Shown here: positions 20,124 to 27,422 of the stretch, in pieces | How positions within the stretch are numbered: the stretch's first letter is position 1 | Layout: each line of letters starts with the position of its first letter | DNA from: Rugamonas sp. A1-17 | GTDB lineage: Bacteria > Pseudomonadota > Gammaproteobacteria > Burkholderiales > Burkholderiaceae_D | DNA: 64,000 nucleotides | Assembly: GCA_025548565.1 (NCBI GenBank) | Contig: JAJLPB010000014.1 | Span: 177,599 to 241,598 of the forward strand | Direction of reading: 5' to 3' | Notes under the pieces: generated by a model | Seen by the model: the letters and a program-made list of their open reading frames with translations, nothing else | Told to the model about the DNA's origin: nothing | Databases searched by the model: none | Program-made: the position numbers and the translations under genes

Positions 20124-20239
20124 CCAAAACTCCCGTGCTGGCGAGGAGACAAGAGTCTGCCGGCCAGGCGCGGGCGCCCGGCGACGACGGCAGTGAGACG
20201 AGGTCCATTCTACGAATCGCCTGCCGGCGCCGCCACCGT

Positions 20240-20265
20240 GAAATTCATCAACCGGGCGCTGAAAT
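20240..20265 (-). promoter_or_regulatory. Putative XylR/AraC-type operator D
   Basis: On the minus strand ATTTC occurs at 20265-20261 and 20244-20240, exactly 21 bp apart, with TTGATG just before the second copy (TCGATG in site A, TTGAGG in B and C). It lies 156 bp upstream of the second GH2 gene and reads toward it. Confidence 0.55.
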
Positions 20266-20290
20266 CCCGCAGTTGGGCGGACGCGCGCCG

Positions 20291-21463
20291 CTACCCGCCC
20301 GCCTCGGCCGGCGTGTCCTCGCGCAGCTTCCTGAAGGTCTTGGGCGTGCAGCCATACTCCTCCTTGAACAGCTTGTTGAAGTAAGAGACGTTGCGATAGC
20401 CCACCGCGTAGGCGATCTCCGCCACGCTGGTTTCCTCCTTCGCACCCAGCAGACGCGCAGCCTCGGTGAGGCGCAGCTTGTTCAGATAGGTGGAGAAGGT
20501 ATAGCCCAGCTCCGCCTTGAGGATCTCGTTGATCTTGTTGCGGTTGATGCCCAGCGCATTCACCATGGTCTCGGCGTCCAGGTCCGGGTTGGCGTACTCG
20601 GTCGCCAGGTAGCCCAGGATGGCGCGCTGCTCCTTGTCCCGGTGCAGGTCCTGCGACAGCTGCTGGTAGGCGACCAGCGGAATGTCGCGCCGCATCCTGT
20701 CTTTCACTTCCACCAGCAGGGCCTCGGTGTGGCGCCGGAAGAACCAGACGCCATAGGCGGGCCAGGCCACCAGCATGAAACCGCCGAACCAATACAGATA
20801 GCCCATGTCGCGTCCGAGCAGGGTCACCTCCGTGATCCGGACCTTGGACAGCACCTCGTACGGACTCTGGAACGTGCTGCTGAACGAGAGCTTGGCGATC
20901 TTCTCCAGCTTGTAGTCCTGTCTCGACAGGTTCAGTTTGTGAACGGCGTACCACCACTGGTCGGTCCGCAGGCGCGCCAGGTCCATCACCACCCGCTCGC
21001 CGCTCTCGTTGCAAAAGAAGTAGGCGTATGGCAGGCGGTAGGAAGTGAAGTCGCCGGGAACGGAAACCTGGTCTTCGAACATCATGAAGCCCAGCGCCAG
21101 GGTGTTGGCCGGCGCGCATTTGACCTCGAACGAGATAGCGCTGTAGCGCGACAGGTCGACCAGCATGGGCTTGCCCGCGCGATCCTGGAACGCCAGTTCC
21201 ACCCTGGCGTATGGGTAATCGACCGCCTTCACGGAGGTGAACTCGAAACTCAATGCCGCGGTGTCATCGAGCAGTTTGATGGTGGAACGCCCTCCGTTCA
21301 TGATGTCGGCAGACGGCTCGCTCTTCCACTTCAAGTCGCTTTGCGCGGCTGGCAACAGCGTCAGACGGGTGTAGGTGCAGCGCAGGCAGAGCCACCCGAT
21401 GAGTACGCTTGCGAGCATCAGCCCCAACAGCCCCGCCAGCGCCTTGTTATAAAAATTCTGCAT
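20291..21463 (-). CDS. Membrane-anchored AraC-family transcriptional regulator
   Basis: A 390-aa protein with an unusual layout. A first transmembrane helix lies at about residues 8-28. About 190 residues of probably periplasmic beta-rich sensor follow (a carbohydrate-binding-like fold is possible: YSAISFEVK, ELAFQDRAG). A second helix is at about 220-242, then a cytosolic linker and an AraC DNA-binding domain at about 280-382 (NALGINRNKINEIL; VAEIAYAVGYRNVSYFNKLFKEEYG). It may sense periplasmic sugar and act on DNA from the membrane as a one-component system. It lies between the GH2 and XylR genes on the same strand. Confidence 0.88.
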   Translation of the reverse strand: MQNFYNKALAGLLGLMLASVLIGWLCLRCTYTRLTLLPAAQSDLKWKSEPSADIMNGGRSTIKLLDDTAALSFEFTSVKAVDYPYARVELAFQDRAGKPMLVDLSRYSAISFEVKCAPANTLALGFMMFEDQVSVPGDFTSYRLPYAYFFCNESGERVVMDLARLRTDQWWYAVHKLNLSRQDYKLEKIAKLSFSSTFQSPYEVLSKVRITEVTLLGRDMGYLYWFGGFMLVAWPAYGVWFFRRHTEALLVEVKDRMRRDIPLVAYQQLSQDLHRDKEQRAILGYLATEYANPDLDAETMVNALGINRNKINEILKAELGYTFSTYLNKLRLTEAARLLGAKEETSVAEIAYAVGYRNVSYFNKLFKEEYGCTPKTFRKLREDTPAEAGG

Positions 21464-21587
21464 TGCAGGTGGCCACCTCGATAGATCAACCCGCGCGGAC
21501 GACTGTCAGCACGGCCACCGGGGCCAAACGGCCCCGGCGCTACCAATATGATGGCAGGTGACAGGCAGGTTTGTCGAGCGGCGCCGG

Positions 21588-22835
21588 TCAGGCGTGCAGC
21601 GCCGGCAGGCCCATGGTGCCGGCGTTGGTGGCATTGGCGGCCCCGGCGCACGGCCGCACGCCGCGCCGCACGCGTTCCTGGTACTCGCGCGGCGTGCAGC
21701 CCAGCTCGCGCCGGAACACCGCCAGCAAATACTGCATCGAAGTGAAGCCGCAACGCAGGGCGACCTCCGCCAGGCCGCAATCGGCCTGCGCCAGCATGCC
21801 GGTCGCGGCGTCCAGCTTGAAGCGCAGGATTTCATCGTGGACGCTGCGCGCCAGTTCCTGCTGGAAGTAGGATTCCAGCGTGGTGCGGGACACGCCGACG
21901 TACTCCGCCACCTGGTCGCCCTTGATGCCCTGGCAGGCGTGCTGGCGGATGAAATGGCGGGCCCGCATGACGCGCGGGTTGCTGACCGGCAGATGGCTGG
22001 TGGATGATTGCACGTTGATGCCGGCCGGCGGCACCAGCACGCGCTTGCGGTCCAGATAGCCGCCCTCAAGCATCCGGTGCAGCATGTGGGCCGCGGTGCG
22101 GCCGATTTCCTCGGTTCCCTGGATCACGGAGGTCAACGGGGTGCTCGACAGGATGCGCGCCAGCGGATCGTTGTCGATACCGATCACCGCGACCTGTTCG
22201 GGCACCGCGATGTTGGCCATTTGGCAGGCCTGCAGCAGTTGCCGGGCGCGTGCGTCGGTGACGGCGATGATGCCGATCGGCTTCGGCAGGCTGTGCAGCC
22301 AGTCGATCTGCAGCGCGGCCGCCTGGTCTCGGCACGTGGCGGCGGGGCCGTGGCCGCGGAAGATTTCCACCTCCATATTGTCGCGCAACATCAGACTGCG
22401 GAACGCGTGTTCGCGCTCTTGCGCCCAGCGGTTGCCCTGCGAATCGGGCAGGGAAAACAGGGCGAAACGGCGCAGGCCCACGTCGATCAAATGGGTATAT
22501 GCCAGATTAATGAGCTTGTAGTTGTCCGTCGCGGCATACGGCACGTCCGCCGGGTAGTCGGCCTCGTTGGCATACGAGCCCCCCACCCCGACCACGGGAA
22601 TACGGCTGTGGGACAGCGCCTCCACCACCGCCGGATCGTCAAAATCCGCGATGATGCCGTCCCCCTGCCAATGCTCCAGGGCGGCCAGGCGCAAACGGAA
22701 GTCGTCCTCGACGAACAATTCCCACGAGGCACGTCTGCTCGACAGGTAGGCGGCGATGCCGCCGATGACTTCCCGATCAAAAACCTTGTTCGCATTAAAT
22801 AACAACGCAATTCTATGTGCTTTGGGGAGCTTCAT
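21588..22835 (-). CDS. xylR: XylR-type transcriptional activator (xylose-responsive)
   Basis: A 415-aa cytosolic regulator (E. coli XylR is 392 aa). A periplasmic-binding-protein-like ligand domain (residues 1-280: ALLFNANKVFDREVIGGIA, IPVVGVGGSY, GIDNDPLARIL) is fused to a C-terminal AraC domain (about 295-395: GVSRTTLESYF, LAEVALRCGFTSMQYLLAVFRRELGCTPREY). In the family the first domain binds D-xylose and the second binds direct repeats in promoter DNA. It is divergent from the GH78-like gene, with operator C between them. It is the best candidate for the factor binding the four 21-bp-phased sites. Confidence 0.9.
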   Translation of the reverse strand: MKLPKAHRIALLFNANKVFDREVIGGIAAYLSSRRASWELFVEDDFRLRLAALEHWQGDGIIADFDDPAVVEALSHSRIPVVGVGGSYANEADYPADVPYAATDNYKLINLAYTHLIDVGLRRFALFSLPDSQGNRWAQEREHAFRSLMLRDNMEVEIFRGHGPAATCRDQAAALQIDWLHSLPKPIGIIAVTDARARQLLQACQMANIAVPEQVAVIGIDNDPLARILSSTPLTSVIQGTEEIGRTAAHMLHRMLEGGYLDRKRVLVPPAGINVQSSTSHLPVSNPRVMRARHFIRQHACQGIKGDQVAEYVGVSRTTLESYFQQELARSVHDEILRFKLDAATGMLAQADCGLAEVALRCGFTSMQYLLAVFRRELGCTPREYQERVRRGVRPCAGAANATNAGTMGLPALHA

Positions 22836-23262
22836 TCACGGGTCTCCAATTGTACAAATCGGCTTGCCGGTAATGCCAGGCCTGCGGGGTGGCTGTGGTC
22901 ATTCCGGTAATTTTTTAGTGACGCGTCCGTTGTCACGGGCGTGCCAGAGTATATTGAACCGGCCGAAAATCCATCGTAAAACTATTTTTCAAATTCCTAT
23001 GAGGATTCAAAAAATTGAAGTTTTGTGGACAAAAAATGTTAGTCCGCCCCCGGGCCAGCCGCGCCAGCGGGGTCGCGCGTGACCAAAACGCAACGTTATA
23101 CGCTTTACAAGCCTCGCTCCCGGTCTCCGGCGCACGCGATTTCATGGCCGCCTTGAGGATTTTCGGGCTGGAACCGCGACCGCGCCGCCAGCACAATAGA
23201 AGAAATAATCGCCTTGAAAATTCCCATCCGGAAATTATTGACTGCAGAACCAGGAGTGAAGA
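22836..23262. other. 427-bp divergent control region between xylR and the GH78-like gene
   Basis: No convincing gene lies here. The middle part (22960-23040) is AT-rich compared with the flanks and is the likely core promoter zone. Operator C lies in the right part. No terminator or RNA gene was recognised. Confidence 0.6.
23138..23166 (+). promoter_or_regulatory. Putative XylR/AraC-type operator C
   Basis: ATTTC at 23139-23143 and TTTTC at 23160-23164, 21 bp apart, with TTGAGG before the second half as in operator B. Over 30 bp it matches B at 20 positions. It lies about 100 bp before the GH78-like start. The second half is less conserved than in A and B. Confidence 0.5.
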
Positions 23263-25662
23263 TTGATCCGTATTATTTGTAATCTGTTGCGCTCCGTTCC
23301 ACGCGTGCGGCCAGGTTGGATGTTCTTGCTCGCCGCGCTGCTGGCAGGCGGCGCGGCGCCGTCCGCCCATGCCGGCGATGCGCTGTGGATCACCCATCCC
23401 GAAGCGCCAACCAACACCTCCGTGGTGCTGCACCTGCACCATGCACTGGCGTTGAACACTGTGCCGGCATCGCTGTTCGCCCAAGTGAGCGCCGACAATC
23501 GGTTTATCTTGTACGTCAACGGCCAGCGGGTGGCGAGCGGTCCCGCCACCAGCGACCTGGCGCACTGGCGCTATGAACGCATCGATCTGGCGCCGTTCCT
23601 GCGCGCCGGCGGCAATGACATCGCAGCCGTGGTGTGGAATTTCACCGCGCCGTCGGGGCCGCTGTCCCAGATCAGCGCCCGGACGGGTTTCTACTTTAAG
23701 GTCGAGGACGATGCCTATGCCGGGCTGAACAGCGGCCCTGGCTGGAAGACCAGGCTCGATCGCGGCCATAAGTCGGCCTCAGGCATGGAGCAGATGAACG
23801 CGCAGATCGGGGGAAAGTACTATGTCGCGGCCTCGCCTGAAACGATCGACGCGGCCAGCGCCGACTGGGAATGGGCCGGCGGCCCCCTGCGCGCGGATGG
23901 CCGGTGGCTGCCTGCGGTCGATGCCGCCGAGGCCGGCAAGGCCCTGCCATGGACGCTGACGGCCGATCCCTTGCCGCCCATGCACTATCGGAAGGTCGAT
24001 AGCGGCAAGGTGGTGCGAACCGACCTGCCAGGCGCGGAGGTGTTTCCAGCACAAGCGGTCAAGATTCCCGCTCACAGTCACGTGAGGATCCTGATTGACC
24101 GCGGCAGCATGGTGGCTGCCTATCCGGCACTGGCGGTTGCGGGTGGTCGGGGAGCCAGCATTAAAATGATCTATGCCGAAGCGCTTTACGACAGCAAGGG
24201 CAAAAAAGGCCTGCGTGACGAGGTCGGCGAACGCCTCGCCAAGGGGATCTACGACACCATGCTGGCCGATGGCGAATCTCGCGTATTTGAACCCCTGCGT
24301 TGGCGGGTCTGGCGCTTCCTTGAGCTGGAGGTCCAGACCCAGGATGCGCCGCTGACCCTGCAGGGGCTGGCGACCTACGAAACCGGCTACCCGTTCCAGC
24401 AGCAGGCCAGCTTCCGCTCCAGCGACGCCGCGTTGAGCCGGATCTGGGACATCGGCTGGCGCACCGCCCGCATTGACGCGCATGAGACCTACATGGATTC
24501 GGCCTACTGGGAACAGTTGCAGTATGTCGGCGACACGCGGCTACAGATGCTGATCTCGTATGCGGTGTCGGGTGACGACCGGCTGGCGGTCAACGCGATC
24601 GATATGATCGGCTGGTCGGATCGCGAAGGCGGCCTGACCGACGGCGCCTATCCAAGCCGCGGCCACAATGTGATCGCGCCGTTTTCGCTGTTGTGGATCG
24701 CCATGCTCGATGATTACTATCAGCGGCAGCCGGACGCCGCGGTCGTGACGCGCAACCTGCCGCGGGCGCGCCGGGTGCTCGACTGGTATGCGAAGTATCT
24801 GCACCCGTCCAACTTGCTGGGCAAAAATCCGACCTGGAATTTTGTCGATTGGGTCGGCCAGGGCGCGAATCAGCATGATGTATTCCCCAGCTATGACGGC
24901 AACGGAGAGTCATGCCTGACGACGCTGTTCTATCTCGGCGCCTTGCAACAGATGGCGCGCATGGAAATGGCGCTGGGCGATCCGCGCCTCGGCGCCGAGA
25001 ATGCCGGCCGCGCCACGAACATCAAGGCCGCGTTGCGATCCAGGTGCTGGAGCGGCACGCGCGGCCTCTTCGCGGATGATCCCTCGCTCACCAGGTTTTC
25101 GCAGCACAGCAACTCGCTGGCGATCTTGTACGACGTCGCCACGCGGGAGGAAGCCAACGCGATCATCCCGCGCATCCTGGCCGGCAACGGCATCGACGCA
25201 CCTGAAGGCGTCATCACCACCACCTACTATTTTGCGTGGTATCTGGCGCGGGCCGTGGTTCACGCGGGCCAGGGCGACGCTTACCTCGATTTGCTCAAGA
25301 CCTGGCGCGACCTGCTGGACCTGCATTACACGACCTGGCCGGAAGAGCGAGGCAATACGCGCTCGGACACGCATGCGTGGAGCGCACACCCTACCGCCGA
25401 TCTGCTTGAGATCGTGGCCGGCGTGGCGCCGGCGGCGCCGGGGTATGCGCGCGTGCGCGTCGCACCCCACCTGGGCTCGCTGACGTCGCTCGATGCCGTG
25501 GTGCAGACGCCGTCGGGGCCGGTCTCGGTCTCCTATCGGCTTACCGGCGGCAAGCTGCTCGCCACCATCGACAAGCCGGCCAGCCTTCCTGGCGTCTTCT
25601 CCTGGCGCGGGCGCGACTACCCGCTCAAGCAGACCCGCACCAGGTTGAATTTGGCCCAATAG
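23263..25662 (+). CDS. Exported GH78-like alpha-L-rhamnosidase family protein
   Basis: A 799-aa protein with a signal peptide (about residues 1-37, ending AHAG). An N-terminal beta-sandwich (LYVNGQRVASGP, YERIDLAPFLRAGGN) precedes an (alpha/alpha)6 barrel with the motif D412-SAYW-E417-QLQYVGDTR. This corresponds to the rhamnosidase acid-residue region but differs from the classic DCPQRDER form. The start is a TTG at 23263 with AGGAG 6 nt upstream. It is divergent from xylR and carries operator C. A side-chain rhamnosidase is likely, but other activities in this subgroup are possible. Confidence 0.87.
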   Translation: MIRIICNLLRSVPRVRPGWMFLLAALLAGGAAPSAHAGDALWITHPEAPTNTSVVLHLHHALALNTVPASLFAQVSADNRFILYVNGQRVASGPATSDLAHWRYERIDLAPFLRAGGNDIAAVVWNFTAPSGPLSQISARTGFYFKVEDDAYAGLNSGPGWKTRLDRGHKSASGMEQMNAQIGGKYYVAASPETIDAASADWEWAGGPLRADGRWLPAVDAAEAGKALPWTLTADPLPPMHYRKVDSGKVVRTDLPGAEVFPAQAVKIPAHSHVRILIDRGSMVAAYPALAVAGGRGASIKMIYAEALYDSKGKKGLRDEVGERLAKGIYDTMLADGESRVFEPLRWRVWRFLELEVQTQDAPLTLQGLATYETGYPFQQQASFRSSDAALSRIWDIGWRTARIDAHETYMDSAYWEQLQYVGDTRLQMLISYAVSGDDRLAVNAIDMIGWSDREGGLTDGAYPSRGHNVIAPFSLLWIAMLDDYYQRQPDAAVVTRNLPRARRVLDWYAKYLHPSNLLGKNPTWNFVDWVGQGANQHDVFPSYDGNGESCLTTLFYLGALQQMARMEMALGDPRLGAENAGRATNIKAALRSRCWSGTRGLFADDPSLTRFSQHSNSLAILYDVATREEANAIIPRILAGNGIDAPEGVITTTYYFAWYLARAVVHAGQGDAYLDLLKTWRDLLDLHYTTWPEERGNTRSDTHAWSAHPTADLLEIVAGVAPAAPGYARVRVAPHLGSLTSLDAVVQTPSGPVSVSYRLTGGKLLATIDKPASLPGVFSWRGRDYPLKQTRTRLNLAQ

Positions 25663-26199
25663 GCGAACAGGCGCCGCGTGCCCGGCGCACGCCGCCTCAA
25701 TCGCGGCGCGCCGGGCGATGGATACCGAGGGGACCTGGCTGGTACGCCTCCGTTCCGCCGAAACCGGGCAAGCGTGGCATCGCCTCGACGCCTTGAGCGG
25801 GTTTCCGGCCTTCGAACGCCCAAGATTGGGCCCAACATGTGGCCAGCGGCGGTGCCGCAAAATCCCCAACCGTGCTGAAAGTCTGCCTTGCGTACGCCGA
25901 CAAGGTACCGGACTTGCAAAGAGTCATTCGGACACTGTCACTCGTTCCCATCCGCCCCGGCACGCTGGAAAGGCTGACTGTCTCGCGCTTTGACCAGCGC
26001 CTCGGTGTCCTCGAAACCGGCAAGGATAAGCCACCGCTTAGCCCCTTCACCGGACGCATACTGTCGGCGCCACCCAAACCGTACTGAAACTTGGCGCAGT
26101 ACCGCACGATAAAAATAGCGAATTCCATACGCACATATTATCCGACGCGACTGTTAATCTGGCCGCGTTACCTCCTTACACTTCATCAGGAAAAACCAT
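25663..26199. other. 537-bp intergenic region without a supported gene
   Basis: It separates the glycan locus from the thioredoxin operon. A 145-codon minus-strand frame (25697-26134) and shorter plus-strand frames exist, but none has a ribosome site, family motifs or convincing codon use. The stretch may hold a decayed gene. The last 120 bp are less GC-rich and probably carry the thioredoxin promoter. Confidence 0.5.
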
Positions 26200-26529
26200 A
26201 TGCCTTCTTCTGTCCTCAACACCAGCGACGCCCACTTCGAAGACGATGTACTCAAAACTCCCGGCGTGGTGCTAGTCGACTTCTGGGCCGAATGGTGCGG
26301 CCCTTGCAAGGCCCTGTCCCCCATCCTGGCGGACCTCGCCGGCGAATATCCCGAAGTACGCGTAGTCAAAATCAATGCCGACGATAACCGGCAGACGATG
26401 GAACGCCACGCGGTACGCGGCCTGCCAACTCTCATTCTGTTCGTCGACGGCGAAGAGCGCGCGCGGCTGCTCGGCACCCAGTCCAAGACCCGCTTGGCCG
26501 CTCTGCTCGATCACCAGTTGGAGGCCTGA
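26200..26529 (+). CDS. Thioredoxin
   Basis: A 109-aa cytosolic thioredoxin with the canonical active site WCGPC in VDFWAEWCGPCKALSP and the cis-proline segment VRGLPTLILF. It has no signal peptide, so it works as a cytosolic disulfide reductase. It is the first gene of a unit with an unknown 290-aa protein (1 bp away) and a PreP-like protease. A dedicated thioredoxin next to a peptide-degrading enzyme suggests that the protease substrate contains disulfides. It may be a second copy beside a housekeeping trxA elsewhere, which the window cannot show. Confidence 0.95.
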   Translation: MPSSVLNTSDAHFEDDVLKTPGVVLVDFWAEWCGPCKALSPILADLAGEYPEVRVVKINADDNRQTMERHAVRGLPTLILFVDGEERARLLGTQSKTRLAALLDHQLEA

Positions 26530-26530
26530 G

Positions 26531-27403
26531 ATGCTCGCTTACAATTCGAACCCGGCCGTGCGGGACGCCGCGCTGGAACGCCTGCGCCACCACGCCTCCG
26601 AAGCGCGTATTGCCCCGGGCCCACTGGCCTGGAACGGCGCGAAGGGCAGCCTGGTTGGCTGCATCCTGCAAAGCGACAACCTTGCACAATGGGAGCAAAC
26701 GCTCGGCCTGCCGCAATGGCTGGCCGTCACGGCGGACGGCATCGCCGCCACGCTGCCGTCCGCTGACGCCACGCTGGCTTTTGGCGTAGACCTGCTGACC
26801 GCCATCCAGCCGGGCGCCGACGTCACGTCGGCCGGCAGCGCCGTGGTCGTGGACGTGCTCACCGACGTCGGCGACTTCATGGGCAAGCTGGCGGACGTGC
26901 CCGCTGAAGTGTTGCGGATATCGGCCGAGGTGCAAGCGCTGCACCGCCGCCTGCTCAATGGTGAGCGGCCCGCTTCGGCCGAATGGCGCGCCGCGCGCCG
27001 CGCCGCCACCGCCCAGACCGACACGCTGACGTCCGAAATGCTGCAAAGCCTTGGCACGTGCATCGAGACGGCCGCCTGGGATACGACCACCTCCGCCTCG
27101 GTGGTGTTTGACACCTTGCGCGTCTACAGTCGCGCGGTCACCCACAAGGCAGACGCCGAGTCCGGCTACACCAAGGAGCTCGACACTGAGATCCGCGCCA
27201 ACCTCAAGCTCATGTGGGACAACCACCTGGCCGGCCACCCGGAGCGCGAGCAACAAGGCATTACCGTCTTCAGCCTACTGGAAGAACACAATCCGGAGCT
27301 GGCCAAGAAAATCCGCTGGAAAACCCAGCTTGACCGCGAGGCCATCGCCTATGCCAACCGCCGCGCAGCCACCGCCCTGATTGCGCAACTCCAGCGCGCC
27401 TGA
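26531..27403 (+). CDS. Protein of unknown function in the thioredoxin-protease operon
   Basis: A 290-aa protein I do not recognise. It has no signal peptide or transmembrane helix. The N-terminal half is mixed and contains one short apolar stretch; the C-terminal half is strongly helical and charged (AEVQALHRRLL, RVYSRAVTHKADAESGYTKELD, KIRWKTQLDREA). It starts 1 bp after the thioredoxin stop and ends 19 bp before the protease start, so translation of the three is probably coupled. A role as protease partner, substrate-binding helper or immunity-type protein is possible, but there is no direct evidence. Confidence 0.85.
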   Translation: MLAYNSNPAVRDAALERLRHHASEARIAPGPLAWNGAKGSLVGCILQSDNLAQWEQTLGLPQWLAVTADGIAATLPSADATLAFGVDLLTAIQPGADVTSAGSAVVVDVLTDVGDFMGKLADVPAEVLRISAEVQALHRRLLNGERPASAEWRAARRAATAQTDTLTSEMLQSLGTCIETAAWDTTTSASVVFDTLRVYSRAVTHKADAESGYTKELDTEIRANLKLMWDNHLAGHPEREQQGITVFSLLEEHNPELAKKIRWKTQLDREAIAYANRRAATALIAQLQRA

Positions 27404-27422
27404 TGCCACCGCACATATCCCC

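Noticed and set aside
21518..21537. Hairpin CCGGGGCC-AAAC-GGCCCCGG as terminator of xylR
   Set aside because: The stem is strong, but no T tract follows on either strand; function unclear.
25697..26134. Possible 145-aa minus-strand protein
   Set aside because: No ribosome site, no recognisable domain and unconvincing codon use; kept only as part of the intergenic description.
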